Shown in pieces: positions 1 through 9,348 of a DNA stretch of 64,000 nt. Below the pieces are notes generated by a model that was not told the DNA's origin, searched no databases, and saw nothing but the letters and a program-made list of their open reading frames with translations. The translations under genes were made by a program, and so were the position numbers. Source of the stretch: Alphaproteobacteria bacterium (GTDB lineage Bacteria > Pseudomonadota > Alphaproteobacteria > Rhodobacterales > Rhodobacteraceae); assembly GCA_030427145.1 (NCBI GenBank), contig JAUHWT010000011.1:110361-174360 (forward strand), given 5' to 3'. Numbering within the stretch: position 1 is the first letter of the stretch; every line of letters starts with the position of its first letter.

Positions 1-787
1 TGACCACGTCAAAGGCGGGCTTGGTGCCGCGCACACGCTCGGGGAAGAACTTGGTCGCCCAGCCGCCGGTTTCCTTGCGGTAGGAAACGGTGTCGTAATA
101 CGCGTCGCAGATGCCTTCCTGGTCGAGACCAAGTGCGTAGAGCAGGGTGGTCACGGGCAGTTTGCGGCGACGGTCGATACGGGCGTGAACGATGTCTTTT
201 GCGTCAAACTCGAAGTCCAACCAGGAACCGCGGTAGGGAATAACGCGGCTGGTGAACAGCAGTTTGCCGGAAGAGTGGGTTTTGCCGCGGTCGTGGTCGT
301 AGAACACACCTGGGGACCGGTGCATCTGGCTGACGATCACACGCTCGGTGCCGTTTACAACGAAGGTACCGTTGGGCGTCATCAGGGGCATGTCGCCCAT
401 GAACACGTCCTGCTCCTTGATGTCCTTCACGGACCGGGCACCGGTTTCCTCGTCGACCTCAAATACGATCAGGCGCAGCGTGACCTTCAGCGGGGCCGAA
501 TAGGTCATGTCGCGCTGCATGCATTCCTCAACGTCGTATTTCGGAGCCTCAAGCTCGTACTTTACGAATTCAAGGATCGCGGTCTCATTGAAGTCCTTGA
601 TCGGAAAAACCGACTGAAAGACGCCCTTGATCCCTTCACCATCCAGCGGCAGCTCCTGGTCACCGGAGCGCAAAAACAGGTCATAGCTTGATTTCTGAAC
701 CTCGATAAGGTTCGGCATTTCCGCAACCTCGCGGATTTTGCCATAGAACTTGCGGATACGCTTGTGACCTGAATGTGTCTGAGCCAT
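1..787 (-). CDS. rpoB: RNA polymerase beta subunit, N-terminal part (runs off the left edge)
   Basis: This is the first 262 codons of the beta subunit of RNA polymerase, the core transcription enzyme. The reading frame is open from the start codon at 787 to the window edge. The N-terminus ([20 protein letters not shown]) and the internal stretches [36 protein letters not shown] and [18 protein letters not shown] are typical of alphaproteobacterial RpoB. The visible part covers the protrusion and the start of the lobe; the rifampicin region and catalytic parts lie outside. It is the last visible gene of the secE-nusG-rplKAJL-rpoB run and is separated from rplL by 229 nt of structured sequence. 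Confidence 0.97.
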   Translation of the reverse strand, partial: MAQTHSGHKRIRKFYGKIREVAEMPNLIEVQKSSYDLFLRSGDQELPLDGEGIKGVFQSVFPIKDFNETAILEFVKYELEAPKYDVEECMQRDMTYSAPLKVTLRLIVFEVDEETGARSVKDIKEQDVFMGDMPLMTPNGTFVVNGTERVIVSQMHRSPGVFYDHDRGKTHSSGKLLFTSRVIPYRGSWLDFEFDAKDIVHARIDRRRKLPVTTLLYALGLDQEGICDAYYDTVSYRKETGGWATKFFPERVRGTKPAFDVV

Positions 788-948
788 GCTCAACCTCTTC
801 CTTGCATGCGAACCTTCCGGTGGGGAATTCGGACGGATCGTCTTTGCTGCCGTAGCTGTCCAATGCTTGTGTGATTTCCCACATCACACACCCGGACCGA
901 TGCGGCTTTCAAAAGGTCCATGCGTGGGCCCTCCGAGAGACGCATCGA

Positions 949-1010
949 ACTGGACCCGCATTTCTGCGGATCCAGTCCAAATATTCGATTCCGGCCCCGA
1001 AAAGGGCCGG
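949..1010 (-). other. rplL-rpoB intercistronic hairpins
   Basis: Two strong inverted repeats lie in the 229-nt gap between rplL and rpoB. The first (991-997 with 1004-1010) pairs CCGGCCC with GGGCCGG just after the rplL stop. The second (949-960 with 965-976) is a 12-bp stem with one mismatch and a 4-nt loop. Neither is followed by a U-run on the transcribed strand, so full termination is unlikely. In E. coli the same gap carries an attenuator and an RNase III site that set the L7/L12 to RpoB ratio. A similar processing or attenuation role here is inference. Confidence 0.55.
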
Positions 1011-1016
1011 AGGGTC

Positions 1017-1397
1017 TTACTTCACTTCGGCTTCCGCGCCAGCGTCGGTAAGCTTTTTCAGGATTTCGTCAGCCTCTTCCTTGGTGACGCCTTCCTTAAC
1101 GGGCTTGCCGCCTGCTTCCACGAGGTCCTTGGCTTCTTTCAGGCCAAGACCGGTGATTGCGCGGACTTCCTTGATGACGTTGATTTTCTTGTCGCCAGCG
1201 GACTTCAGGATCACGTCAAATTCGGTTTTTTCCTCAGCAGCTTCGCCACCGGCGTCTGCGGGACCAGCAGCCATCATGACGGCGCCACCGGCAGCCGGCT
1301 CGATGCCGTACTCGTCCTTGAGGATGTTTTTCAGTTCAGCCGCTTCCAGCAGGGTCAGCCCTACGATTTCTTCGGCGAGTTTTTTAAGATCAGCCAT
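1017..1397 (-). CDS. rplL: 50S ribosomal protein L7/L12
   Basis: L7/L12 forms the multimeric stalk of the large subunit and recruits translational GTPases. The 126-residue product has the usual length. It has an N-terminal dimerisation domain ([20 protein letters not shown]), an Ala/Gly-rich hinge around residues 36-55, and a C-terminal factor-binding domain containing [20 protein letters not shown] and the helix [26 protein letters not shown] sequence lies 9 nt before the ATG. It is co-transcribed with rplJ, whose stop is 82 nt upstream, and lies ahead of rpoB. Confidence 0.97.
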   Translation of the reverse strand: MADLKKLAEEIVGLTLLEAAELKNILKDEYGIEPAAGGAVMMAAGPADAGGEAAEEKTEFDVILKSAGDKKINVIKEVRAITGLGLKEAKDLVEAGGKPVKEGVTKEEADEILKKLTDAGAEAEVK

Positions 1398-1479
1398 TGT
1401 TCAGGTTCCAATCAGGTTTTCGTTGTGTAGTCCGGTATCGATGCGGTTTTGCACGGTCCGGCCAATTCGTTGCTTAGAG

Positions 1480-1995
1480 TTACGCCGCCTCACGCTCTTC
1501 GAGCGTCGAGAGAATGCCTGCGATATTCGAGGCAGGCGCGCCAATTGCCGAAGCGAGGTTTCCGGCCGGAGCCCCGATGCAGCCCACAACGGAAGCGATA
1601 AGCTCCTCGCGGGACGGCATTGCGGCAACGGCGTTAACGCCGGCTTCGTCGAGTGCTGTGCCACCCATGGCCCCGCCCAGAACAACAAGTTTCTTGTTGT
1701 CCTTGGCATAGTCCTTAACGACTTTCGCCGCTGCGACAGGGTCCTCGGAATAGGCAAGCACCGTCATACCCGTCAGCAGATCGCCGATGCTTTCGCTGGG
1801 CGTATCCTTCAGGGCAATTTTGGCGAGCTTGTTTTTGGCGACACGAACCGATCCACCGGCTTCGCTCATGCGAAGGCGGAAATCGGTCATCTCTGCAACG
1901 GAAAGGCCTTCGTAGTGCGCGACCACGACGACACCAGAGTCCGTGAAGATTTGGCCGAGTTCAGCGACCACAGCTTCTTTTTGGGCTCTATCCAC
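1480..1995 (-). CDS. rplJ: 50S ribosomal protein L10 (GTG start)
   Basis: L10 anchors the L7/L12 dimers to the ribosomal stalk base, and in bacteria it represses its own operon by binding its leader RNA. I place the start at the GTG at 1995, giving 171 residues beginning [13 protein letters not shown] (V read as Met). GGAG sits 7 nt upstream, and L10 proteins are about 165-175 residues long. An ATG 72 nt further upstream would add residues unlike any L10. The [20 protein letters not shown] and [16 protein letters not shown] blocks are diagnostic. The C-terminal helices end in LEEREAA. Confidence 0.95.
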   Translation of the reverse strand: MDRAQKEAVVAELGQIFTDSGVVVVAHYEGLSVAEMTDFRLRMSEAGGSVRVAKNKLAKIALKDTPSESIGDLLTGMTVLAYSEDPVAAAKVVKDYAKDNKKLVVLGGAMGGTALDEAGVNAVAAMPSREELIASVVGCIGAPAGNLASAIGAPASNIAGILSTLEEREAA

Positions 1996-2099
1996 AGTGT
2001 TGCTCCAACTTTGGCAGTCCGGGTTTCCCCTTTCCGCCGGCTCATTTTCGCGAGGCGGATGCCCCACGTCTCGGGTCCTTAATTACGGGTCCCGCCAAA

Positions 2100-2215
2100 A
2101 TCGCCCGGGACGGTAGTGTCCCACTTGATCCTGATCGTTCCCCATCTCAGGCAGGATTTATCAGACCAGCGTCTGACCCACCGTCTCGGACAGTCGGGCG
2201 GTTTTTGCGGCCACC
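2100..2215 (-). ncRNA. Probable L10 leader (rplJL autoregulatory RNA)
   Basis: The 253 nt between rplA and rplJ contain no gene and are rich in short inverted repeats. On the transcribed strand they include CCGAGACGGTGGGTC, then GCCTGAGATGGGGA, and a small stem (2107-2111 with 2118-2122). This layout, directly upstream of rplJ, resembles the L10-leader class where L10(L12)4 binds and represses rplJL. Recognition is by position and motif only; no covariance test was possible. A separate perfect 7-bp stem (2223-2229 with 2236-2242) follows the rplA stop without a U-tract. Confidence 0.45.
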
Positions 2216-2248
2216 CGGAACACCCCGGCTTTGAGGCCGGGGATCTCC

Positions 2249-2947
2249 TTATTCGCCTACGGCGCTGGCGATATCCAGCGTCACACCCGGACCCATGGTC
2301 GAGGAGATGGCGATTTTCTTCAGATACGTACCTTTCGCACCGGACGGCTTGGCCCGGTTAACGGCGGATACGAATGCTTTCACGTTCTCAGCCAGCTTGT
2401 CGGCGTCGAAAGATGCCTTGCCGATACCGGCGTGAACCACACCGGCTTTCTCGGCCTTGAACTGAACCTCACCGCCCTTGGCATTCTGAACGGCCTGGGC
2501 GACATCCATTGTCACCGTACCAACCTTCGGGTTCGGCATCAGGTTGCGCGGACCAAGGATCTTACCCAGACGGCCAACAATCGGCATCATGTCCGGGGTT
2601 GCGATGCAGCGGTCGAAATCGAGTTTGCCGCCCTGAATGGATTCCATCAGGTCCTCGGCACCAACAACGTCCGCACCGGCGGCGGTTGCTTCCTCAGCCT
2701 TTGCACCACGGGCGAAAACGGCAACACGTACCGATTTGCCCGTGCCGTTGGGCAGGGCGACAACACCACGGACCATCTGGTCGGCGTGACGGGGGTCAAC
2801 ACCGAGGCACATTGCGATCTCGAGGGTCTCGTCGAACTTGGCGGTTGCGTTGTCCTTGACCAGCTTAACGGCCTCATCCACGGGCAGGTTTACCTTGCCC
2901 TCAAATGCGGCACGTGCAGCCGATACGCGCTTTGCAAGTTTAGCCAT
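2249..2947 (-). CDS. rplA: 50S ribosomal protein L1
   Basis: L1 forms the mobile stalk beside the E site and is a translational repressor of the rplKA mRNA in many bacteria. The 232-residue length is standard. Recognisable blocks are [17 protein letters not shown] at the N-terminus, the RNA-binding region [20 protein letters not shown], and the signature [27 protein letters not shown] precedes the ATG. It starts 5 nt after the rplK stop, so the two are a translationally linked pair. Confidence 0.97.
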   Translation of the reverse strand: MAKLAKRVSAARAAFEGKVNLPVDEAVKLVKDNATAKFDETLEIAMCLGVDPRHADQMVRGVVALPNGTGKSVRVAVFARGAKAEEATAAGADVVGAEDLMESIQGGKLDFDRCIATPDMMPIVGRLGKILGPRNLMPNPKVGTVTMDVAQAVQNAKGGEVQFKAEKAGVVHAGIGKASFDADKLAENVKAFVSAVNRAKPSGAKGTYLKKIAISSTMGPGVTLDIASAVGE

Positions 2948-2952
2948 CGTGA

Positions 2953-3381
2953 TTACCCCTTGACCTCGAGGCCCATCGAACGGGCGGAACCGGCAATGAT
3001 CTGGATGGCGGCGTCAACGTCATTCGCGTTGAGGTCCTTCATCTTGATCTCGGCAATTTCACGGAGCTGCTTCACGGAAACGCTACCAGCGGTGGATTTA
3101 CCGGGTTCTTTGGAGCCGGATTTCAGCTTGGCAGCTTTTTTCAGCAGGTAGGACGCGGGCGGCGTCTTGGTTTCCATGCTGAAGGACTTGTCCGTGTAGT
3201 AGGTGATGATGACCGGGATCGGGCTTCCGGCTTCCATCTCCTGCGTACGGGCGTTGAACGCCTTACAGAATTCCATGATGTTGATGCCGCGCTGACCGAG
3301 AGCCGGTCCAACGGGGGGCGAGGGGTTAGCCTTGCCTGCGGGCACCTGCAGCTTGAGCTGCCCGGCGACTTTCTTGGCCAT
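2953..3381 (-). CDS. rplK: 50S ribosomal protein L11
   Basis: L11 binds the GTPase-associated centre of 23S rRNA and is needed for RelA activation and factor turnover. At 142 residues it is full length. The N-terminal domain contains [20 protein letters not shown], and the C-terminal rRNA-binding domain contains [21 protein letters not shown] strong Shine-Dalgarno (AAAGGAGG) lies 6 nt before the ATG. It is the first gene of the rplKA pair, downstream of nusG. Confidence 0.97.
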   Translation of the reverse strand: MAKKVAGQLKLQVPAGKANPSPPVGPALGQRGINIMEFCKAFNARTQEMEAGSPIPVIITYYTDKSFSMETKTPPASYLLKKAAKLKSGSKEPGKSTAGSVSVKQLREIAEIKMKDLNANDVDAAIQIIAGSARSMGLEVKG

Positions 3382-3486
3382 GGTGGCCTCCTTTACTCTC
3401 CAGCCCCGTGGACGCGTCCAGCGGGGATTTCATATGGATGTGGTCCGGCATTGACGGCGCGCCGCCCCTGCCTCCCACGGGGGTAC

Positions 3487-4020
3487 TCACGAGGCCTTGG
3501 CGACCTGAGTGAATTCGAGTTCGACCGGTGTGGCCCGGCCAAAAATGGATACGGTCACCTTCAGGCGGCTGTTGGCCTGATCGACATCCTCGACCATGCC
3601 GGAGAAGCCCTCGAAGGGCCCGTCTGTAACGTTGACCGTCTCGCCGGTCTCAAAGCTGATGACCGAGCGCGGGCTTTCCATGCCATCCTCGACCTGGCTC
3701 TGGATGCGGGCAACCTCCGCGTCGCGCATCGGCGTCGGACGGCCCTGCGGACCCAGGAAGCCGGACACGCGGTTGATGGAGTTAACCAGATGGTAGGCCT
3801 TGTCGGTCATTTCCATACGGACCAGAACATAGCCTGGCATGAAGCGCTTTTCGGTCTGGACCTTCTTGCCGCGACGGATCTCGATCACTTCCTCGGTCGG
3901 CACGAGAACCTCGGCGATCTGGTCCTGGAGTCCTTCCTGCTCAATCGCCTCGCGAATCGCTTCGGCAACCTTCTTCTCGAAGTTGGAAAGGACGCTCACT
4001 GAATACCAGCGCAATGCCAT
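3487..4020 (-). CDS. nusG: Transcription termination/antitermination factor NusG
   Basis: NusG binds RNA polymerase through its NGN domain and contacts Rho or ribosomal S10 through its KOW domain. I use the ATG at 4020, giving a 177-residue protein starting MALRWYSVSVLSNFEKKVAE. GGGG lies about 10 nt upstream and the length fits the family. The ATG 30 nt further upstream has no ribosome-binding site. The NGN domain includes VLVPTEEVIEIRRGKK and KRFMPGYVLVRMEMTD; the KOW domain includes NVTDGPFEGFSGMVEDVD. It sits between secE and rplK, as in most bacteria. Confidence 0.96.
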   Translation of the reverse strand: MALRWYSVSVLSNFEKKVAEAIREAIEQEGLQDQIAEVLVPTEEVIEIRRGKKVQTEKRFMPGYVLVRMEMTDKAYHLVNSINRVSGFLGPQGRPTPMRDAEVARIQSQVEDGMESPRSVISFETGETVNVTDGPFEGFSGMVEDVDQANSRLKVTVSIFGRATPVELEFTQVAKAS

Positions 4021-4171
4021 CTGATCGTTACCCCAGTAGAGTGCGGTCATGCCGCATGCATTATTGTAGTTAGTCCGTCACGCATCGCGCTAAACATAAA
4101 CGGCGCGCAACCGAATCGATGCACGCCAAAAATATCGAGAGGCGCCCCTTTACTCCCGACGGACCGTGAAT

Positions 4172-4369
4172 TCAAGAGGCCATCCCAAGAATTGCTTCGA
4201 GACCAAGGCGCACGATCATGTCCACGGTAAAAAAGAAAATCGCAAATACGGTCGCCATGAGCAGAACCATCACGGTGGTCAGTCCAACCTCACGCCGGGT
4301 GGGCCATACTACTTTGGCTACTTCCGAGCGTACCTGCTGGGCAAACTGAAACGGGTTTGTTCTGGCCAT
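4172..4369 (-). CDS. secE: Preprotein translocase subunit SecE
   Basis: SecE clamps SecY in the Sec translocon of the inner membrane. The start at 4369 gives 65 residues, the short single-span form typical of Alphaproteobacteria. GGAAAG lies just upstream. An ATG 57 nt further upstream would add an atypical Cys-containing leader. The cytosolic amphipathic helix (QFAQQVRSEVAKVVWPTRRE) carries the conserved VxWPxR signature and is followed by one transmembrane segment (about residues 33-53). It lies between tRNA-Trp and nusG on the same strand. Confidence 0.95.
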   Translation of the reverse strand: MARTNPFQFAQQVRSEVAKVVWPTRREVGLTTVMVLLMATVFAIFFFTVDMIVRLGLEAILGMAS

Positions 4370-4474
4370 CTTACTTTCCAATTCCGGGGATTGGCAGCAT
4401 GTAAGCCGTATGGGCATCCATTGCAAGGCGGGATTTCGCAGCCCGTCCAGGTGTTTTGGGAAGGATTTGCATGC

Positions 4475-4550
4475 TGGCAGGGGCGATAGGACTCGAACCT
4501 ACGACATTCGGTTTTGGAGACCGACGCTCTACCAACTGAGCTACACCCCT
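4475..4550 (-). tRNA. tRNA-Trp (anticodon CCA)
   Basis: A 76-nt tRNA reads on the minus strand from AGGGGTG at 4550 to an encoded CCA end at 4475. The acceptor stem pairs fully with one T-G wobble. The D-arm contains AGCTCAGTTGGTAGAGC, the anticodon loop is CTCCAAA (anticodon CCA), and the T-arm carries GGTTCGAGTCC. Its position just upstream of secE is the usual alphaproteobacterial arrangement. Confidence 0.97.
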
Positions 4551-4647
4551 GTGGCAGCATGCCCGCGTCAGATACGGCGGTTCCGGAACCGATGCAAGGG
4601 GTTCCGTTGGGATAAAGCTCCGGCAGGCCGTCTCCCGGGCACTTAAA

Positions 4648-5430
4648 TCAGGAAAAGGCCCATTTTTTCGCGATGCCGAGCCCGGAGCCTTTCGGCCACG
4701 GCTTCAGGCTATCCTTATCGAGCAGGGAGACGTCCTCATCCTCAAGCACCACGCAGGACAGGCGCCCGGTTCGGAACGCACCGGTATCAATGCCGATTCG
4801 GTTGGAGTGGTGCTCCACGTTCTCCGAGATCGTATGGCCGTGAACGACCTTGAAACCATGATCCAGCGTGGAGTTGAGGAACGGATCCCGGATCATGATG
4901 AGATCGCGCAGGCTCTGTTTCTCCAGGGGCACCCCCGGACGAATGCCCGCATGTACGAACACGTAATCGCCAATCTTCAGGTACTGTTCGCAGTTGGCGA
5001 TAAACAAACGGTGCCGTTCGGGGAAGGCGGCCTCAAACGCGGCGTGACTGTCGGCCGGGTAATCCTCGGTCGCGCCATGCACGCCATAGGAGGCCAGCGT
5101 CTTGTCGCCGCCAAGTCTAGGGTTCAGCCAGTGCACGGCATGTTCAACCCAGATCGGATCATCAAGATAGGTCAGAATATAGCTGTCATGGTTGCCCAGC
5201 AGACAGGTGACCGGAAAACTGCTGTCCTGCAGCCCGATGAGAAACTCGTAAACGGCTCTCGAATTGGGACCGCGGTCATTGTAATCGCCAATGAACACCA
5301 CCCTCGGATTGCGGTGGGGACGCCTCAGCATGTCATCCGTGATACGTGAGGTCATCTCCATGAGCAGGTCAATCTCACCGTGGATGTCACCTACCGCATA
5401 AATGCGCTGTCCATCAGTAGATACCGTCAT
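4648..5430 (-). CDS. PPP-family metallophosphoesterase (serine/threonine phosphatase-like)
   Basis: This 260-residue cytosolic protein belongs to the calcineurin-like PPP superfamily, which uses a two-metal centre to hydrolyse phosphoesters. The metal-binding motifs are in order: GDIHGE near residue 14, GDYNDRG near 48, LLGNHDSY near 78, VFVHAGIRPG near 157 and VHGHT near 197. The second motif reads GDYNDRG where most members have GDxVDRG. The family includes PrpA/PrpB protein phosphatases and ApaH-like diadenosine tetraphosphatases; sequence alone does not choose between them. GAGGGAAG precedes the ATG. It stands alone, with no operon partner. Confidence 0.85.
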   Translation of the reverse strand: MTVSTDGQRIYAVGDIHGEIDLLMEMTSRITDDMLRRPHRNPRVVFIGDYNDRGPNSRAVYEFLIGLQDSSFPVTCLLGNHDSYILTYLDDPIWVEHAVHWLNPRLGGDKTLASYGVHGATEDYPADSHAAFEAAFPERHRLFIANCEQYLKIGDYVFVHAGIRPGVPLEKQSLRDLIMIRDPFLNSTLDHGFKVVHGHTISENVEHHSNRIGIDTGAFRTGRLSCVVLEDEDVSLLDKDSLKPWPKGSGLGIAKKWAFS

Positions 5431-5521
5431 AAACTTCCCTCACACACGCCAACTCAACCTAAACTGGACATGTCGGAAGGATTTAACAAGTCCTGGCAGG
5501 TTCCCGCTGCCACGGGGCGTG

Positions 5522-6478
5522 TCACCCCTCAGGATGATAACACGCCACCCGATGTCGTCCCTCATCGAGTACGGGCCGTTTGGCGCGGCATTCCTCCGTC
5601 GCCTTCCAGCAGCGCGGTGAAAAGGCGCAGCCTTTGGGGACGTTGATGGGGGAGGGCAGTTCGCCTTCCAGTTTGATGCGTTTTTTCTCAATTGTCGGGT
5701 CGGCGATTGGCGTCGCGGACAAAAGCGCCTTGGTATAGGGATGGCGCGGATTGGCGACCACATCCTCGATGGGACCGGTTTCCACCGGGCGGCCGAGATA
5801 CATGACAACAATGTCGTCGGCCATATGTTTGACCACGGACAGATCGTGGGAAATGAACAGGTAGGCAAGCCCCAGCTTTTCCTGCAGTTCGACCAGCAGG
5901 TTCAGCACCTGGCTTTGAATGGACAGGTCCAGGGCCGAGACCGGCTCATCGAGGACCAAAACCCTTGGGTTCAGCATCAGCGCACGGGCCACTGCGATCC
6001 TCTGGCGCTGTCCGCCGGAGAACATGTGCGGATAGCGGTCGAAATGCTCGCGGCGCAGGCCCACCATGGCCAGCATGTCCCGCGCCTGGGCCTCGCGGTC
6101 CTTCGCCGACATGTCCTTGCGGTTGATGACAAGTGGCTCCATCAGAATGTCGCCAATCCGCTGGCGTGGGTTAAGGGAGCCGTAGGGGTCCTGGAACACG
6201 ATCTGAACCGATGACCGCAGTGACGCCCATTTGTCCGGGGACACGGCCTCGTCATCGATCATCAGCGTGCCTGAGGTCGGTGGCTCGATCATCGTGACAA
6301 CCCGGGCAAGGGTCGATTTCCCGCAGCCGGACTCCCCGACAACCGCCAGCGTTTTGCCAGGCTGAAGCGTGAACGACGCCCCGGACAGAGCCTCGACCGT
6401 TTGGGTGGATGAAAAGATGCCGCCGCCAACCTCATAGTGCCGGGTCAGGTCGTGGGCGACTACAACGGGTTTGTTCAT
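5522..6478 (-). CDS. dppF: Dipeptide/oligopeptide ABC transporter ATP-binding protein, DppF type
   Basis: One of the two ATPases that power a peptide importer. The 318-residue protein has Walker A GESGCGKS, the Q-loop ([14 protein letters not shown]), the signature [15 protein letters not shown], Walker B RVLVLDEPVSALD and the switch His in LFISHD. It ends with the oligopeptide/dipeptide C-terminal extension (HPYTKALLSATP, then GCAFSPRC), a region that binds a 4Fe-4S cluster in some relatives. Its ATG overlaps the dppD stop by 4 nt (ATGA), indicating translational coupling. It is the last gene of dppA-pepM24-dppBCDF. Confidence 0.93.
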   Translation of the reverse strand: MNKPVVVAHDLTRHYEVGGGIFSSTQTVEALSGASFTLQPGKTLAVVGESGCGKSTLARVVTMIEPPTSGTLMIDDEAVSPDKWASLRSSVQIVFQDPYGSLNPRQRIGDILMEPLVINRKDMSAKDREAQARDMLAMVGLRREHFDRYPHMFSGGQRQRIAVARALMLNPRVLVLDEPVSALDLSIQSQVLNLLVELQEKLGLAYLFISHDLSVVKHMADDIVVMYLGRPVETGPIEDVVANPRHPYTKALLSATPIADPTIEKKRIKLEGELPSPINVPKGCAFSPRCWKATEECRAKRPVLDEGRHRVACYHPEG

Positions 6479-7455
6479 TGCGCCATCTCCGGTTCATTCA
6501 CGCCCAGGGGGTAGTGGCATTTCGCCCGGCCAAGCTCCTCCGGCTGGTTTTCGGGTTCAATTTCCCGGCAGCGGTCATCCGCCTTGGAACACCGTGGGCT
6601 GAAAAGACAGCCTTTCGGCCGGTCGAACTGCCCCGGTACCACGCCTGGAATACTTGGGAGGATTTTGCTTGTTGCCCGCTCCGGCAATGCCGCGAGCAGC
6701 GCCGCTGTGTAGGGGTGGTGCGGTGTCGAGAAGAGAGGGCGTACAGGCTGTTCCTCAACCTTCTGGCCCGCGTACTGAACGCTGACCCGCTGGGCCGTCT
6801 CGGCAACAACTCCCATGTCATGGGTGATCAGGATTAGGGCCATGCCCGTGTCCCGCTGCAGGCCCGTCAGCAGTTCAAGGATCTGCGCCTGAATGGTCAC
6901 GTCGAGCGCGGTGGTCGGTTCATCCGCGATCAGAAGCCGTGGGCGGCAAGCAATGGCCATGGCGATCATGACGCGCTGGTTCATCCCTCCGGACATCTGA
7001 TGCGGGAATACGCCTAGACGTTTTTCCGGTTCCGGAATGCCCACCTGTTCGAAAAGCTCAATCGCGCGCTGATGCCGTTCCCTCCGGCTCATGTTCATAT
7101 GTTTGCGCAGGGATTCCCGTATCTGGAAGCCAACCGTGAAACATGGATTGAGCGAGGACATCGGTTCCTGAAAAATCATGGCCATGTCGCGGCCAATGAT
7201 CTTGCGACGCTGGGCGGCTGTTACCGATCTGAGGTCGATACCATCAAAGCTCATCTCGTCAGCGGTGATGGTCGCGGTCCAGGGCAGCAGACCCATCATG
7301 GCCAGCATGGAGACGGATTTTCCCGAGCCACTTTCACCGACGATGGCGAGGATATCGCCGCGGTCGACGGTGACGTCCATTGAGTCCACGGCACGAAACT
7401 TGCCGGATGCGGTGGCGAAATCGACGCTGAGGTTTCGGATGCGAAGCAGTGCCAT
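6475..7455 (-). CDS. dppD: Dipeptide/oligopeptide ABC transporter ATP-binding protein, DppD type
   Basis: The partner ATPase of DppF in the same importer (326 residues). Walker A is GESGSGKS, the Q-loop region is [14 protein letters not shown], the signature is [14 protein letters not shown], Walker B is [12 protein letters not shown] and the switch His is in LITHDMGV. The C-terminal extension [14 protein letters not shown] plus GCLFSPRC marks the Opp/Dpp family. It starts 4 nt after the dppC stop and overlaps dppF. Confidence 0.93.
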   Translation of the reverse strand: MALLRIRNLSVDFATASGKFRAVDSMDVTVDRGDILAIVGESGSGKSVSMLAMMGLLPWTATITADEMSFDGIDLRSVTAAQRRKIIGRDMAMIFQEPMSSLNPCFTVGFQIRESLRKHMNMSRRERHQRAIELFEQVGIPEPEKRLGVFPHQMSGGMNQRVMIAMAIACRPRLLIADEPTTALDVTIQAQILELLTGLQRDTGMALILITHDMGVVAETAQRVSVQYAGQKVEEQPVRPLFSTPHHPYTAALLAALPERATSKILPSIPGVVPGQFDRPKGCLFSPRCSKADDRCREIEPENQPEELGRAKCHYPLGVNEPEMAQ

Positions 7456-7459
7456 GGTG

Positions 7460-8341
7460 CTAGCTCCTCTTCAGTTTCGGGTCGAGCGCGTCGCGCAGCC
7501 CGTCGCCCATCAGGTTGATGGCCAGAACGGTGATCAGGATGGCAATGCCGGGGAAGGTCACCACCCACCAGGCCCGCAGGATGAACTCCCGCGCTTCCGC
7601 CAGCATCGTGCCCCATTCAGGCGTGGGCGGCTGCGCGCCCATACCGAGAAAGCCGAGAGCCGCGGCATCGAGGATCGCGGTGGAAAAACTCAGCGCCCCC
7701 TGCACAATAATTGGAGCCAGACAGTTGGGCAGAACGGTTTTGAACATCAGCCGCCAGATACCGGCCCCGGCCACACGCGCGGAGGTCACGTAATCCCGCG
7801 TGCGTTCATTGATGACCGAAGCCCGGGTCAGGCGCACGTAATGCGGCTGCTGGACAATGGCGATGGCGATCATGGCGTTGGTGAGGCTCGGCCCCAAAAT
7901 TGCCACCAGCACCAGTGCGAGAAGCAGGGACGGGAAGGCCAGGATGATGTCCATGATCCGCATGATGATCGTGTCACCCCAGCGCGGCGCGAAACCGGAG
8001 AGCAGCCCGATGAGAATACCCACCGAGGCGGCAACGGTGACAACGACAACTCCCACAAATGCCGAATACCGCGCGCCATGTATCAGGCGCGACAGAAGAT
8101 CGCGGCCCAGCGGATCGGTACCCAAAGGGAAGGACCAGTCGCCACCCTCCGACCATGCGGGTGGGCGAAGCAGGTGATCACGGTACTGCTGCGTCGGGTC
8201 GTGTGGCGCCAGTAGATCGGCAAAAATGGCGACAAGAACGAAAACAACGAAGACGGAAAGGCCGATCACGGCTCCACGGTTTTCGCGGAAGTAGTACCAG
8301 AATTCGCGCAGTCTGCCGGGACGTTCCATTGTGGTTTCCAT
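7460..8341 (-). CDS. dppC: Dipeptide ABC transporter permease, DppC type
   Basis: Inner-membrane permease of the minus-strand peptide importer, 293 residues. It has an N-terminal cytoplasmic tail, one transmembrane segment near residues 25-45, the family motif PLGTDPLGRDLLSRLIHGAR, and a five-helix core with the EAA coupling loop (SARVAGAGIWRLMFKTVLP). It ends INLMGDGLRDALDPKLKRS, the classic DppC/OppC terminus. Its ATG shares one base with the dppB stop (TGATG). An internal Met at residue 5 is an alternative start. Confidence 0.92.
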   Translation of the reverse strand: METTMERPGRLREFWYYFRENRGAVIGLSVFVVFVLVAIFADLLAPHDPTQQYRDHLLRPPAWSEGGDWSFPLGTDPLGRDLLSRLIHGARYSAFVGVVVVTVAASVGILIGLLSGFAPRWGDTIIMRIMDIILAFPSLLLALVLVAILGPSLTNAMIAIAIVQQPHYVRLTRASVINERTRDYVTSARVAGAGIWRLMFKTVLPNCLAPIIVQGALSFSTAILDAAALGFLGMGAQPPTPEWGTMLAEAREFILRAWWVVTFPGIAILITVLAINLMGDGLRDALDPKLKRS

Positions 8342-9348
8342 CAGCGCTTCCTGATCTTGGGGTTGATGAAACCGTAGAGCACGTCAACGGTGAGGTTCAC
8401 GATCATTACGAATACCGCAATGAGCAGCAGCCCGCCCTGAACCACCGGGTAGTCACGGCGGAAAATGGAATCCAACATCCATTTGCCGATGCCAGGCCAG
8501 CTGAAAATGGTCTCCGTCAGGATGGCACCACCCATCAATGTGCCGACTGACAGGCCAATGACCGTAATCACCGGTATGAGCGCGTTGCGCAGGGCGTGCA
8601 GGCCGTTGACCTCAACCGGGGCGAGCCCCTTGGCCCGCGCGGTGCGGATGTAGTCCTCGCTCAACACCTCCAGCATGGCCGAGCGCGTCTGGCGTGCAAT
8701 GACCGCCAGCGGAATGGTGCCCAGAACAATAGAGGGTAGAACGAGGTGATTTACCGCCGACATGAAGGCACCGTCCTGCCCGGACAGCAGCGAGTCGATC
8801 AGCATGAACCCGGTTAACGTGTCGAAATAGTAGAGCAGGCTGATGCGCCCCGATACCGGCGTCCACCCCAGATTGCCGGAGAACACGATAATCAGCAGCA
8901 GCGCCCACCAGAAAATGGGCATGGAGTATCCCACCAGTGCTGTCGACATAAGCGTCCGGTCAAAAAGCTTGCCGCGGTTGACGGCTGCGATAACACCGGC
9001 GGGCAGTCCGAGCACAACCGCAAAAACCATGGCGCAGAGCGCAAGCTCGAGGGTGGCGGGGAAAAGCGCGAAAAACTCGTCCCAAACCGGCTTTTTTGTT
9101 ACGAAACTCTCGCCGAGATCCCCCTGCAAGACACCGGTCAGGTAATCCCAGTACTGGACGAGAATGGGCCGGTCGAAACCGTATTCCGCCGACAGTTCCG
9201 CGTAACGCTCGTCGGACAGGCCGCGTTCGCCTGCCATGACGATGATCGGGTCTCCAGGCAGCACACGGATGAATGCGAAGGAAATCAGGGTCACGCCGAA
9301 GAACGTCGGCACAAAGGTCAGCAGCTTGGACAGAAAGTATTTTATCAT
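8341..9348 (-). CDS. dppB: Dipeptide ABC transporter permease, DppB type
   Basis: The second permease of the importer. I start it at 9348 (MIKYFLSKLLTFVPTFFGVT), where ATGA overlaps the stop of the upstream peptidase gene; this gives 335 residues. The N-terminal motif ISFAFIRVLPGDP, the EAA loop (TARAKGLAPVEVNGLHALRN), TIFSWPGIGKWMLDSIFRRD and the end INPKIRKR are diagnostic. Six transmembrane helices are expected. The loop after the third or fourth helix is long (around residues 175-200). Confidence 0.92.
   Translation of the reverse strand: MIKYFLSKLLTFVPTFFGVTLISFAFIRVLPGDPIIVMAGERGLSDERYAELSAEYGFDRPILVQYWDYLTGVLQGDLGESFVTKKPVWDEFFALFPATLELALCAMVFAVVLGLPAGVIAAVNRGKLFDRTLMSTALVGYSMPIFWWALLLIIVFSGNLGWTPVSGRISLLYYFDTLTGFMLIDSLLSGQDGAFMSAVNHLVLPSIVLGTIPLAVIARQTRSAMLEVLSEDYIRTARAKGLAPVEVNGLHALRNALIPVITVIGLSVGTLMGGAILTETIFSWPGIGKWMLDSIFRRDYPVVQGGLLLIAVFVMIVNLTVDVLYGFINPKIRKR

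Noticed and set aside
871..2082. A 403-codon plus-strand frame across rplL and rplJ
   Set aside because: Antisense to two ribosomal protein genes; the translation has no family resemblance.
2223..2242. Perfect stem after rplA as a Rho-independent terminator
   Set aside because: No U-run follows on the transcribed strand, and rplJ must be read through; it is more likely part of the leader structure.
4579..4590. 12-bp palindrome GGTTCCGGAACC near tRNA-Trp as an operator
   Set aside because: An isolated GC-rich palindrome between a tRNA gene and the end of a convergent-spaced gene, with no promoter elements to go with it.
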